From positions 42,945,515 to 43,009,514 of the forward strand of contig NW_024881328.1 of NCBI RefSeq assembly GCF_018691265.1: a stretch of DNA of 64,000 bases, written 5' to 3'. Below the pieces are notes generated by a model that was not told where the DNA came from, ran no database searches, and saw only the letters and a program-made list of their open reading frames with translations. This DNA is from Tyto alba (Eukaryota; Chordata; Aves; Strigiformes; Tytonidae). Positions 45,660 through 58,394 of the stretch are shown in pieces (position 1 is the first letter of the stretch; every line of letters begins with the position of its first letter). The translations under genes were made by a program, and so were the position numbers.

Positions 45660-48600
45660 TGTGAATTTGGTAGTGCTTTGGTACCATGCTTGCAGGGAAG
45701 CCTGTGAAGGCTGAAAACAAAGACCCATCTCCCCTCTGCCTGCAGCTTTAACACTGATTTAACTCTGCCTGATTTAACACATCCCTCAGCCATAGCACGT
45801 CTCTCCTCCCCAAACCCATACATTTTGCTCTTCTTGGATGCCTGGGAGAGGAAGCACCACCAGGGAAGGAACACCTCCCTGGAAATTCGTCATCCCTGGG
45901 CTCATGCGGGGCATCCAGGTGCATCTCCAAGACCACCAACCTTCCTGGGCAGCTGGTGGGGCCTGGCCTTCTGGTAGAGGCTTCTCCCCACAGCACTTTG
46001 AGGTCATCAGAGCACCCTGGACACTGCTCTCTTCAGCTCTCTTGCAAAACAAGTTCTGTATGCCCAGAGCCAAAGGCTACGAACCTGGCAAGCGACATTC
46101 CCACATGGAAGAAATAACTTCTAGTGATGTCTTCAAAGAGTTATTTAATCACAGGGAGCACAATTAAGGAGGCCTAGGAGCAAGAGAAAAGGGATTAGCA
46201 GGATCTGGGAAGAGCATTCATCACGGCTAGCAGTTTGCAGGGGCACATCTGCTGCTGACTCCTCTCTTCCAGATGCACCGGTTTTATTGCCATGTCAGCA
46301 GGATGAATGTTTACTCCCTTTTAAAGCCGTCAGGCAACTCCGATGCCGAAACCATGTAACGCTAAACATGCTTGTTTTCTAGGAGAGGGGGGGGAACAAT
46401 GCTTAAAGACAAGGGGATTGCCCGAGCAGATTAGACTGGCCTTGCATCTTCTGCTCCTGACATGAGATGACATCAGCAGCTCTGGAGGAGGCTGCAAGAA
46501 AGCCTGTGGCTGGCAATTGCAGAGCTACCTGCCCCCCCCCTGCAACACACGCTTGGGAGAAGGGAGGGCAGGAGCCCTAATGACCCTTTCCAAATTCCTT
46601 GGGTTGGCTAATTTAATTAGTTTAGATGAACAATTAGAGCTCGGTTTAGCACTATCTCATTGCAGCATCCACTGCATGGCTGGACTTTCCCCCCTCCCGC
46701 TCTTCAAACAGGATGACAGAGTTTTGGCATCTTGTAGTAAAAAAATCACTGGGGCTGGCAGTGCCGGACCGGGTGTGCAATCAGGGACAGGGGGGTTGCA
46801 CGCCAAGAAAATCCAAGTGAGAGCGGGTGAGGGACGGCATGCAATTTCTAGGGTGCGGGGAGCATTGGGGTGGTGCAGGGCCCACGCTGGACCTGCACAT
46901 CTTGATATTTGGCCAAAGATCTTCAGGGTGGCTGGAGCTGGGACTACACCTGCCACATGATGTCTATGAATTACTGCTGCTCTTTGAAGGGTGGGCTGTT
47001 CTCTGCACCACCTATGGGAAGGAAATGTGAATAAGGGTTGTGAATGGTGATAGACGGTAGAAAAACCCAAGCAGAAGAAGTGGCATGGCTGAGTACAGAT
47101 GGCCTGGAGCAGGCAGAGTGCCTCCGGCATGGTGGTCCGTGGTGGTTCCCAGGGCTTGATTTGGGGTATTTGGGGTGTCTGGGAGCTAGCATAAACACAC
47201 AGAGACCTTCTTCCTGTGAGCAACATGGACAGAGGATCCCCAAAGAAGCACTACCACTCATTTCAGAGCTCACAGAAATTTGCCATCAAGTTCTGAGACA
47301 ACTCAATGAAAAAAAGTCAAACCAATCCATTGCTTATTTCAATGCAAAACGAGGTGAGAAACACCCCAGGGGAGTGCCAGGAATGTTTTTCCGTGCATGC
47401 AGGCTGGTGGGGAGAAGAGGTCAGACCCCTTTTGCTGCTCAGCTGCCCTCTGGGATGAAGCAGTCTCTGTCACCGAGCCATGCCTCTGGCCGAGGCTTTG
47501 CAGCATCAATCTGGAAACCCCCCAGCTCAAGAAGCAACATCTCTCCTTGCTCAGTTGCTCGTGGTCTTTGCTCCTGCCACCTCCTGGGAGGAACCTGCAG
47601 CCACCCATCATCACCCCGATCTATTACTGTCCCAGGAGGGTGTCCCAGGCAGAAGAGGAGCATGGCAGTGCTGGGCTTGCCAGTGCAATTTTGGGCAGCG
47701 ATTCACACCTGTCCTGCTCCAACAAGAGACCTAGAAAAAACCTCCGATCTTATTTATGGCAGAAGCAGGAGGTATAATAATAATAATTGGATGAAAGTTT
47801 GCCGTAATGGGTAGTGCACTGGCTGCAGCCCAAAGCTGCTTAATAGACCCGATTTCAATGTGACAATTGAGTGAAGGCATCAGAGAAATTCACAGCAAAA
47901 GGCTCTGGTCGATAAATAAAAGATACTTTTGGGGCAGTGTGGAGCTGGGACCGCGGGTGGCAGCCCCTTTGTCACGCATGGTTTTGGGGTCTGCCCCATG
48001 GATGCGGTCCCGTTGGGGCAGTCCCTGCCAGCTCCCGTTTTATGGCTGGCCACACTCTGCCGGGGTGGCTGGTCTGCTGGCTGGTGGGAGCAGATGGTCT
48101 CTTTAAAATACAACCAACACTGCCAAGGATTGGCTTTTATTAGCTGCCTCGGCACGCGCCTGCTGTAAAGTGGCACCTCTCCATCCCCTCTACCACCCAG
48201 CCCCGCCGGTGTCCCCCTTCCCCTTGCCCCGTGGATGCTGGTGGGAATCACAGCTGACACGAGAAGGCCTGCTGTTGATTTTTTTTCTCCATATTTCAGC
48301 AGAGAGAGAACAAAAAGTTTTAGTTTCTGTCTTAAATTAGCATTGTGAGATCAGAGGCTGTAGCAACACCACACAGCCCGGGCCCACCAGCTAATGAGAG
48401 CGCAGCAAAGGCTCTCGGGGAGTCTTGTCTCATCCTGCTGTCCTCATCTCCCTTTTTCCATCTTGGGGCTATGGGGAGGTGGGGGGAGGCTGTACATATG
48501 CCCCACAGCCGCGCTGCACACAGGTCCCACATCCATGCTGGATGGAGGTCCCACCAGCTGGGGCACAACATGGACCCCCAGCCAGCACCGGGCTCCCTGG

Positions 48601-50785
48601 GGTGCCCAGGACACGAGGAGGGGGGGTGGGTGACAGCAAAGCCAGCCCTCAACACGGGGAGCACTGGGTTCAGCTCTTGCTCCCACGCCTGGGCTGCCAC
48701 CACAGACCCACTGCCAACCATTGCCAGTTGCTGGCTGACACCAAGTGCGGGGCATGGGAACATTTTTATGGTAGCAAAGCTGGATTAAGACATTCTGCCC
48801 CTCTGGATAGTGTCCCATATCGGGTGGGATCTGGTTTTAAAAGTTAATAACAAACTGCTCCTTGGCAGATTTTGGTATTTGGACTACTCCAGTGTTTCAT
48901 TCTGTATGTGCATTTTTGGGGACAAGGAGTTACCAGTATGACTGCAGAGGCAACGAACTGCAGCGTTAGGGCAAGTATAAAGCTCCAGGACACGAGGGAG
49001 GAGGGAAATTTCTTCCACTCACTTCACCCCCAGAGAAACCACGCTCATAATTGTATCCTCTGACCCCTCACTTAATTCTTTTTAAAGTCTCTGGAAGACA
49101 CACATGAAGACAGTGTATTATTTTCCTAGGCAAATGAAATTATATGCTTTCCCCCATGGAAATTATTTCTATTCTGCACCTTTTCCTTAATGCCACACCA
49201 TTCCAGAGAAGACTGATTTATAGATTTTGGAGGCTCTCTTTTTCCCCACTGCTGCCAGAAATGAAAGGGATCGGGTATTAGTTTGGATCCCGCACTGGAT
49301 GAGGTTTCTCGGCTGCAGGGCTTGCTGCACACTGGAAGGCAGCGTGTTTGCTGGCCCCCACGGACGGGGCGTGGGGGGATGATGGTGGGAGAGGCTTTTA
49401 AATAGCTGCCCCCGCGCACACGCCGGAAGGCTGAGGCAAAGGAGCATCCCTGGCCTCAAAGGACGACAGAAAGGACTCTGTTCTGTGAGAGGGGCTCTTG
49501 AACAGGGGACACACCAGGGATTGCCCACCTGAAAAACACAGCGTACCTGTGAGGTCGGCTTTTTTGGTAGTCAAAGTGAACTTTCGGAAGGCAACTTGGC
49601 ACCAGCCGGAGGAGGAACTGTACTCAGCCTCTGTCCCACCTTGCAGAGGTGGGCTTCTCACACAGCTCCCGGCTGTTGTAGAGGCTTTCTGCCACCTGCG
49701 GGTTGAGCTGGGGGTGCCAAGGACAAGTGTCCCCTAGCAGAGAGAGCCAGAGTCTCCTGCAGGGACGCGGGCAGGAGGATGTGGGAAGCACTGCAAGCCA
49801 CCCTCTGTATGGGGGAGGGAGAAAGAGCCCCCCTGGCAGGACCCCTCCGTCTGATCCACCGGGGATCAGTGGGGTTAACAGCACCAGATGCTGAAGCCTT
49901 GTAAAGGGGAGGCTTTGGTGTCAGGGAACCTGGGAAGCCCCAGGAGAGAACTGGGGAGGGGGTGTCCTTTTTCACCCAACCAACAGCCCTTAATAACTGT
50001 CTCCAGCCATCGGAGCTGAGCTACGCATCTGCGCTACCGATTCATATGGCTTTTGGATGGAAGCATGCAGTGAGTGGCATCGGAGGGCTCACAAGGGATT
50101 AAAAGTGTAATTATTCCCCCCTTTTTACTTTACACATGACAAGGTAGGAGGAATATACGGAGGAAGCACATCATCTCCACAGAAAGGGACACTTGATCCA
50201 AATTCCAGGGAGGCAAAAGAAAAATATGAAGTGAGATAAGTACTTGGTACACACGAGGATGAAAGACAAAGCAGAGCAAGCAAAGAGGTTACTTTGCAGG
50301 GGTGGGTGGGTGGTTTCAGAGTGTCTTTTTAATGCAGCCCAAGTAGGGTCCCTCTCACAGTTGCTCTTATTACCACTAATAATTACCTCTACGTAGTGCT
50401 TTCTTCTTCCAAGCCCTTTACAGGCACTTGTGTAGTGCAGATGGAGACAACAAAGATGCAAAGAGCACTAGAGATAGAATCCAGCAAGAATGAGCCCTTT
50501 GGGAAACACAGAAAGAGGGAGAGGGGCAGAGAGACCCTGTAATCGCACCCGTGTTAAACCCCACTCCCTGAAGGGGCAGACCTGTATCATGGCATTCGCT
50601 TGGAAAACCAAACCAAACCAAAAACCCCACAAAGGCAAAAAAAACAACATACCCAAACAACAAGTTTTGGGTTGGACATGGAAAGTTTTTTCTGAGGGGA
50701 AGGGAGGTGATGTTTTTCATGTAAGACACCGACAGGCTAACCTTCCTGACAGGCTGTCCTGGGGTACAACCTACCCTTTGACAAG
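45660..50785. other. Non-coding background
   Basis: No supported gene. The longest frame, 256 codons at 47044-47814, has no domain, signal or splice support. A short (ATA)n stretch lies at 47773-47787, G-rich quadruplex-like sequence at 48463-48496, and a C run of eight or nine at about 46531. The rest is plain single-copy sequence with alternating GC content. Confidence 0.5.
46575..46672. promoter_or_regulatory. Homeodomain-site-rich AT block
   Basis: GGCTAATTTAATTAGTTTAG and GAACAATTAGAGC put three TAATT/AATTAG cores within about 45 bases, ending in TTGCAGCATCC. One CpG only. Pattern suggests a regulatory element; unproven. Confidence 0.33.
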
Positions 50786-50811
50786 TTTTTTTTTTGTGTG
50801 TGTGTGCGTGT
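50786..50811. repeat. T10 and (GT)n
   Basis: Ten T followed by GTGTGTGTGTGCGTGT. A short CA/GT microsatellite with mild Z-DNA potential. Confidence 0.85.
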
Positions 50812-53800
50812 CCAATGCACCCTGGTTTTATAGACCATTTCAGCACAGCTTTCTCCAGCGCTCCATGTGATGGATAGCTCAGGAGCTGAAAAATCCCCTG
50901 TAGTCATTTCTCTGGGACATCTTGTCCTTCCCAGAGTGTGAAACTCTCCAGGACTTGCACGTGTTGGTGGCCCCTGCCCTGCGATGGTGTAACAGCCCCA
51001 CGCAAGAGGATTTCACTGACAAAGGGACTGCTCTGGGCTCCCATTCAACAGGGAGGTGAAATAATCCTAATGGCATCATCTCATTTGGCCTTTCTTTTGC
51101 TCCAGCTGTTCCTGCTTCTCCTCCAGAGATGCAGCTGCCTTTGAGAATCGCTGAATTGGAGGAGGAGAGGTTTTGGCATCTGTCTCCCCAGTGCCCCCCA
51201 CACTTTCTGAGGTGGCGGGGCTGTTTTCCTGAGGAGACCTGTAACACGAGCAAGACAAATGTTGCCTGTCTTGTGTGGTCATGTCTGGATTTCAGGGCAG
51301 GCTTTCCTGTTTGGACAAACACAAGGCTCAGGGCGAAATTCAAGAAGGTGAAAATCCTCATGCTGCACATCCAAGAATACATCAAAGAGAATGAAGCTCC
51401 AGCAGCAATTTCCACACAGCTCTGGACACGGCCACAGGCTCACCGGAGGATCCTCACCTTCACCTCATCTGTTCTGGCCTCCTGTTTCCTTCAAGAGAGG
51501 CAGAGACTCCGCAGCTTCCAGGCCTGTAGCCCAGCCTGCAGGCGAGGTGCTGGGGCACAGGGAGGACACAGCAAAGGGCAAAACACAGTTTTCATTAATT
51601 TATTCCTAGAAGGGATTGAACTAAGGATTTGGAGAGGCTAAAACATTAAAAAAAAAAAAAAAAATCTAAATAAGTTGGAGGCACAAGCACAACGTATCAG
51701 AATGTCTCCATGCATGTCTGAGCTTTAGGCTGGGTTAAAAGCAAACAGGGTTGCAAGCCTACAGCAAACTCAGCCTGCTGCTCCCTCACCTCCTGCCACA
51801 GCTTTGGTTCAGACACAAGTGCTACTCAAACAGCTCGCGTTCCTGTGGGGAGGCTGGAAACCTTGGCTGCTTTATAGTTTGTGGGCAAATCCGATCATAA
51901 CTCATTCCTCGTCCTTGCTCTTCGGGGAGGTCTTCTCCATGGGCTTTCTTGCAAATTGGGAAGGGGAACAAAGCCAGTGGCAAATAGAGGTCCTAAAGCA
52001 GCCAGGAGACTCCTGGTCTCACCCTGGGCTGTGAGGCTTACTTCTCTGAACTATTTCCTTCAAAAGCTTCTTGCCTTTACTAAGGACTAACTGGAACTCC
52101 TGTATTTCATGTGAGGAGTTTAACCTGAGCTCACCTGAGGCGGTTACAGGCTACAGACACTTGCCCATTCCAGAAACAAGTGAAGATGCTCTCTCACACC
52201 AGGAGTAAGTCAGGAGGTAGCCTGGCAGATACCCTGTAAGGGTCCTTGCTGAGCCCATCCTCTTGCTGTAGAGAGGATGCTCTCCTCTGCATCCTCGACT
52301 GAGGCCAAGTTTTTGGCATCAGGCTCAGTGTTTGCTGGGCCTGGGGTTTCCAAATAATTTGGCACTCCACAGCCACCTTAGGCCTTTGCCGTTTTGGTCC
52401 TCAGTCACCCCTCCAGGCAGTGTGAGCCACTGCAGGTGCAAGTGTGGAAGAAACCCAAAGGACCTGGTGGCAAACTGGTCTCCCACCCTCACCCCAAATC
52501 TGCACCCACATGCCAGCAGACACAGATCCATGAGAAAAATCAGTGTGGGGCAGGCCCAGGGAAGAAAAGGTGTGCAGGGCAGGTTTGGGAGAGGCACAGA
52601 GGCCGGGAATCATTATAGGAACCAGAACAAGACACTAAGCCATTTTCTCCTTTCTATGCCCTCATCCTGAAAACTTGTTCCCTGTTTTCTTGGTACCCAG
52701 AAACTCTCACTCACACACAAGGTATGGACTTTTCCCTTAAATCAAAGCTCTCAGAGAATTTCCACAAATGACGCAAAAACATGCTACTGTTGGAGAGGCT
52801 GGCCCAGCCAATACACTGAGCACTGATACAGCGCTGAGCTTGGAAAGGAGAGAGCAGGACTGTCTGCATTCAGAGGGAAAACAAACAAACAAAAACCCCT
52901 CTCTGGTATTCATGTGTTCCCTTCCCCCAAAAAAACACCCAAAACCTGATGTGGAAAACAATGCACACACTCCCAGTAGAGCCCTGCCCTTACAGTGGCT
53001 CTCGTTCACTAAAGGACACCCTGCCTTATTTTGTACAAGCCAAGAGAGTCTGTCCAGGCAGCGGGATGGAGACAAGACCCACAGAGCTGGCACACAATGA
53101 CCAGCCCAGTGGGGTCCCAGCACCCAGTGGGGATGCTGGGCAGGAATATCAGCCTCCCTGCATGCTCAGAATGTCCTTCCCAATTAGTTACAGGCCTGAC
53201 GACGAGGGAAGCGGAGCTGCGTTTCTAGAGGTTTTGAGATACCCATCTCCTCTTACCTCTGTGCTTGTGGGAAGGTAACTCCCAGCCCTCCTTCCTTCTC
53301 CCCCAGCTCGGAGCAGATGCTCATGCATCTCTTCAGTACGCTGGGTGCTCAAAGCTCCCCTCTTCAGCCGTGGGGATGAGCTTTATAGCTGGCTGCAGCC
53401 AGTGCAGTGCTTCAGGACTAGATGAAGCTGCAGCTGCCTCCAGACCAGGCTACGAAGGGATCTCCACTGGGAGACAGGGGGAAGCTGCAAAAGAAGCACT
53501 GCGTAAAGCTGTGGGAAAGAGGAGGCAAGAAAAACAGCCCATGAGGAAGGGTTTTCAGATTGCTGCTGAGCCAGACACTCACCCCTTCTTCTCTGGTGGC
53601 TGCACCCTCTCATCAGAGTTTCAGACATAATGTCCACCTGGGCCACAAGCCCCCCAGTCCAAGATGAGTAAACCAAGGAGGAGGTGCAATAAATAACTCC
53701 TTCCTGCCTCAAAAGACTGTTAAGAGATCAAACATACAGACTCTCAAGTGGCTTTGATAAGAGTCTGCAAATTTGGAGTTGCGTGCTCCTATTTCAGAGG

Positions 53801-55765
53801 CACAGCTGAGACCCCTGCCCATCTCCTGAACAGGTGAAAAGCATTTCATCCTTCACAGCGGCCCCCATCACTGCTGGGGAAATTTCACTGCCTCCAAGAG
53901 CATCCTTGCTGGGAAAAAAACACAGCTTTATCAATATTTGATACCGTGGGCAATGGTCTGCAGCTGAAGTGTGCCACTGCTGTGGTCCTCCCTCACACAA
54001 ATCACTGAAAATGGCTGAGGGATGGACCGGCCGACACACAGGGCGAAAGGAAAAAACGCCCAGGACTGCTGCCTGCTTTGTGCTGCCTGGAGGGGGGAAG
54101 CAACACAATGGAGAGATTACAATAAGCCCATAAATCAATGGGGGGAAAGCGGGGAGCATAAACAGCGAGATGATCACTGAATACACAGGGAAGTGGACAT
54201 ATAAGCAGAGGCAGAAGTTTTAATAAATACACATTCCTAGGGAAACTCTGCCTCTGGCACCAGCAGAAAGTTTGTCCGCAGAGTGGAGCCAGTCAAATGA
54301 CTGGTGCCCAGTGGGCAGGACCAGCTGGGCATGTGCACCCACCGGGGAAAAAGGATGGAGCCCGTGACCTGCAACCCATCACCCCGGCCCCACATCCCTG
54401 CCTGGTGGTGGGTACAACTGAGGTGGGGTGCTGGTTGATGTGCTCAGGGAGTGTCCGTCCCTTCCTGGGCAACCCAGCAGGATTAGCTGCGGGCACACGG
54501 CACGGTATCTAACCCTGCGGGAAGCGTCGCGGTGGGGAAGCGACTCCGAGGACAGAACAACCCGCACCGCTTGCTGGCAGCTTTGCCTGGGCTCCTCAAC
54601 CTCCTGGGATCCTGTTGTATGGCATCGGCGTTACTTCTCCCCTGTGCCATCTGTGTCCGCTCTTTCCATAACCCTGGGCTTGTCCTCTGCCCTGGCAGCA
54701 CCTCTTCCATCTCAGGGGCACCAGTGCTTCACACGAGGAAAGGGAGCCATCATCCCCACTAGACCAGGGACTAGTCACAAGCCAAGGGCTCCTCCTACAA
54801 GGAGCCCATAAAAGTGCAACAGGAGGATGCACTTTTTTAGGAAGTCCTGGGGTACTGACCCTGGGGGAAGCATGGTGAAAGACCACAAAGCAGCTTCATC
54901 CTCAGCTCTTGGGTGGTCTTTGTCCTGGCTGTCAGACAAGGCCACTCCAAAGGGCACCCTGAGGGACATGACTTTTGCTTGAAGTCCTTTAGATCTGACC
55001 GCTTGGGACTGGGGTTCACCAAAGCTGCTCTGTGTTACTTGGGGCTTGGCACATTCAGGGGTGCAACTAAGCAGAGCCAGAGCAGGGAGGGGGAACACCA
55101 AAAGTGCCAGGTCCTGCCAGCCATAGCTGCTAAGGAATAAGCTGCAGGGTGAGCATCGCAGCTGGAGGAGCCTGAAGACACAGAGCCTCCACTTTGGGTG
55201 CATGTGCAATGACCTCTTTTTGTCATTGTGCCCACTCCACAGTTCTCTTCACCTTGTGCTGGATTAAAACCAAAGCTGCATCTAAAATGGTTGCCCCAAA
55301 CCTCCCACCCAGCTGCAAGCTACATTTTCTGAGCCAGAAATGTCTGACAACATATTCCCTGAAGGATGCAAAGAAGTCTTCAAATTTGATGTGGCAGCCT
55401 TTCCTTCCTTCATTACAGGCAGCTCTTCCTGGGGGATGACCCCCGTATTTATGCCCTCAGCTAGAGGAAGATGCTCTAGCAACGTTTGGAAACAGGCTCC
55501 AGCTCCGCAGAGGGACGGGGACAGACTCTAGCAGGCAGTTGGTAGCACAGCCAGCATCTGCCTCCATCCTATTGCCTCCTAAATCCCTGACTCTTCAAAA
55601 TCCCCCCACCCCTCAAAACCTGCTTGCGCGGCTGGTTGAGGGGCTGTGGCGCACGCGGGGTGAAGCGCCTGGAGGGCAGCAGGCCCAGCTCAAGCCCCCG
55701 GTGTCCGCAGAGTCAGCTCGGCAGCGTGTGAGAGGAGATCCCTTCCCCTGCAGCATTCTGCTTGC
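50812..55765. other. Non-coding background
   Basis: No supported gene. 50879-51641 holds opposing long frames (178 codons minus, 170 codons plus). The minus one includes MRIFTFLNFALSLVFVQT, which is signal-peptide-like, with A at -3 of its ATG, but no clear donor follows. The plus one ends six bases before an A17 run. 54300-54800 is GC-rich with overlapping frames. Nothing else stands out. Confidence 0.45.
51648..51664. repeat. 17-base poly-A
   Basis: A17 preceded by AACATT. A sequence resembling ATTAAA merges with the run. No retroposed gene is recognised upstream. Confidence 0.85.
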
Positions 55766-55769
55766 ATAA

Positions 55770-56085
55770 GCAACGTTTATACTGTTAAATTCAGAAAAGC
55801 AATAACATCCCCAGCAATAGATGCTGCTCACGATAGCTCTGGGAACAGATAAGAATCCCAGAGATATGTTATTCCTGTTCAAAGTCTTGGTCACAGTGAC
55901 CTCCACGGATATTTAAAAATCAAGCTGTTTTAACTCTTGTTCTTTATTTGTTTGTTGTTGCATCCGCTTTTTAAAGAAACTTTCAAAGACCCTAAACCCT
56001 GTTGTGTATCTACTGCTCGCTAGGTTTCCTTTTTCATTTAATGAGGCAACGACCAGTTAATTAAAAAAAGATCTCCATCTCCCAG
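55770..56085. promoter_or_regulatory. AT-rich block with a perfect estrogen response element
   Basis: GGTCA-CAG-TGACC at 55889-55901 is an exact palindromic estrogen response element with the same CAG spacer as classical vitellogenin sites (established). Nearby are an AGATAAG GATA-like word, ATATTTAAAAATC, TGTTCTTTATTTGTTTGTTG and CCAGTTAATTAAAAAAAG. A 13-bp match will occur by chance at low rate, so receptor binding is an inference, but the setting looks regulatory. Confidence 0.4.
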
Positions 56086-57440
56086 CTGACATACTGCCCT
56101 TGGCCCAAGCGATAGCACTCCCCAGCCTGTGCACAGAGCTATTGCTGCAGCCGCCTGGGCACGACGCGAACTGAAATAGAAATGCAAAGCAGAGGCTGTG
56201 CTGACAGAGAATCGCAAGTGCCCCTTGGAGCTTGCTGAATTTGGAAGCTCTCACCGAAATGGGAAGGCAAAGTGCCAACCACAAAACGAACCTGGCAGAA
56301 TGAGAATTCCCTCTTCCTCTCCCTCCTCTCAGGAGATGAAAAACAGCCCTTTGAGGGGATGCGTTTGCACTGTACAGGGATCTAGTAAAGAAGAGACAAA
56401 GCCAAACAAATTTAAAAAAAAAAAAAAAAAAAAAAGAAAAACAAAGAAAAAAAAAACAAAACCAAAACCAGAGTCAGTTTATTTCCCATTGAACACCAAA
56501 GCTTGGGCACGTTACTGCTTTGGGGTGCAGCACAGTTCTGCAGTGCTCTCATGCTGCACCCCTGGGCCAGCCCCGGAGATGGGACCTGCACCCGTGCATT
56601 GGCACTTCTTCCAGCGAGGTCTGCATCACCCGACAGGAGATGCAGCTCCAGGCCCTAACCCTGCAACACAACCCTCTTCTTCAAGCTCCTTAAGTGTGGG
56701 TAGGAGGTAAAACTTGATCTTCCCAAAACAGGCTTCATCCTTCCCACAGGGATCCTCTGATGGCACAACCTATTTGACACCCCCACGCCTCCTCCAAGAT
56801 GGGGCAAGTCTCAATGAGATGATCCTGTCTCCTGGAAGGGGCAGAGACCAGAACGGGCAAAAGACGAGCAGACTGGGTAGCCAGCAAGCCAGCAGCCCAG
56901 CTAGCAAGAGAGAGGGGATGGGTGGTCTCATGGAGCCCGCAGCCCACACTGAAAACCTCCACATCCCTGTCCCCACCCCATTTCTAACCCAGAAGGGCTG
57001 CTTCTGAAGCAGCAGACACACACACAGCTTCATTCAAAACCCCTCTGTGTAATTACAGATCCATGGTTTCTTCTGGGCTTCCACTTATTTAATCACCCTT
57101 TCTCATCTGCATTTAATACCCTGAGCTCTGTCAGAGGGCAAAAACACAGCCTTTACATCCAGAAGGACAAGAGTTCCCTGCAACAGCTGCTATATTTAAC
57201 AAAAAATACACTGGGTTGTCATGGCAACCCTGGTTTCTAAAAATAGAAATGCCATATACAGCACAGTCGAGAGCACAGGCAGCGCTAACGGAAGCTGCTT
57301 TAATAGAGCGCTGGGAAATGGAAGTAAACTTTTATTCTTCGTGGGAATTGGTGTCAAGAAAATCATGCAAAATCACACAGTCCTTTACGAATTAAAACCT
57401 TGATCCGGTGCACAGGATCCTCATGTCCCTTGGCTCAGAT
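56086..57440. other. Non-coding background
   Basis: No supported gene. A 170-codon frame at 56198-56710 runs through a poly-A/Lys tract and is low-complexity there. A (CA)n of about 12 bases lies at 57017-57028. An AT-rich part at 57180-57400 precedes the candidate exon. Confidence 0.5.
56414..56470. repeat. 22-base poly-A with A-rich tail
   Basis: A22 (56414-56435), then GAAAAACAAAGAAAAAAAAAACAAAACC. Low complexity. Confidence 0.88.
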
Positions 57441-57523
57441 ATCGATCCGTGCTCTCTGGTGCCTCAGCTCCGAAGCGTGCGGTGGCGGGGGGGGCTGAAG
57501 CAAGCTGGCCTGGCCGAGCAGTG

Positions 57524-57694
57524 ATGGAGCTAGCACGCCGGCGCTGGATGCAGTTGCTTTTCCTCCTGGCATTGGCATGCCAGGGCCCAGCCTCATGCCA
57601 AGGCACCACGGCCCCGGCGTCAGGGGGGGGGTTCCAGCTGCCCAGCAAGGCGGGCAGGTTATCGGTTCACCCCCCAGCCAGCAGATCTGTTCGG
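57524..57694 (+). CDS. Candidate first coding exon of a secreted protein (unidentified)
   Basis: An ATG at 57524 has G at -3 and G at +4, a strong Kozak context. The 57 codons start MELARRRWMQ, then a hydrophobic LLFLLALA core, then CQGPASC-QG with small residues suited to signal-peptidase cleavage. After that comes a Ser/Gly/Pro-rich tail (TTAPASGGG, HPPASRSVR). The frame reaches GG|GTAAGG at 57695, a good splice donor, exactly in phase 0. By hand I count 16 CpGs in 57441-57700, high for this window. I know no protein with this start. No TATA box is seen upstream, and any downstream exon is outside recognition. Chance remains a real alternative: a stop follows in-frame at 57764 if unspliced. 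Confidence 0.3.
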
Positions 57695-58371
57695 GTAAGG
57701 CTGAGGTGTGGTGGTAACCTCAGTGCTCAGAGGAGCATCTGGTGCTGCCTTGCTCGCTTTAAATGACCTACAAAAGCGGGTGTCGGAGCCATAGCCGAGC
57801 TGCACGGGTTTCTAAATGGCCTTTTCCCCTGCCACCGACAAAACATGGTCTCCGGGCATTAAATCAGGCTCCCCCCCAGGGGAGCACAGTCACCCCCAGC
57901 ACAGCACTGTTAGCAAAACACGCAACGAGCCCCCCACAGCATGAGCCAGCTGAGCATCTTCTGAAATCTGATTAGCAAGGCTGAGTAGTCACAGCCTGCT
58001 TATGAACAGCAGTTGCTTCCCATTGCAGTCTAAGTCTCCAGTCATCTCGCTAATTCTCCTTGACATTTCTTCCTCCAAGTGGAAGGCGTGTATTGCCAGA
58101 TTGCAAACCCCCAGCACTGTTTCCAAGCCCCGCTTCCATGGATGGAAGGATCAGCTGTATGCTTGCTGCAGAGTCCCCTGTTTTAGCTCGCCCCGTGCAG
58201 CACTGGCTTCTAGGAATCCTTGAGCATTGCGGTTGAGTGCTGCGTGCTTTCTGGATGATGCACAGCTCTTGACTTCTGCACCATTCTCTAAAGGAAGGCG
58301 TTGGATAGCGAGGAAGGGCTCTTGAAGAGGAAAATACTTCACATTGTTGTAGCAGTTTGTGTGAGTGTTCA

Positions 58372-58394
58372 TTTTTTTTTTTTTTTTTTTTTTT
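58372..58394. repeat. 23-base poly-T
   Basis: Pure T23 followed by CCCTCTTAAGAAAAAAC. Second-longest homopolymer in the window. Confidence 0.9.

Noticed and set aside
47044..47814. 256-codon open frame
   Set aside because: No recognisable family, mixed low-information composition, and it ends in an ATA-repeat-derived Asn run.
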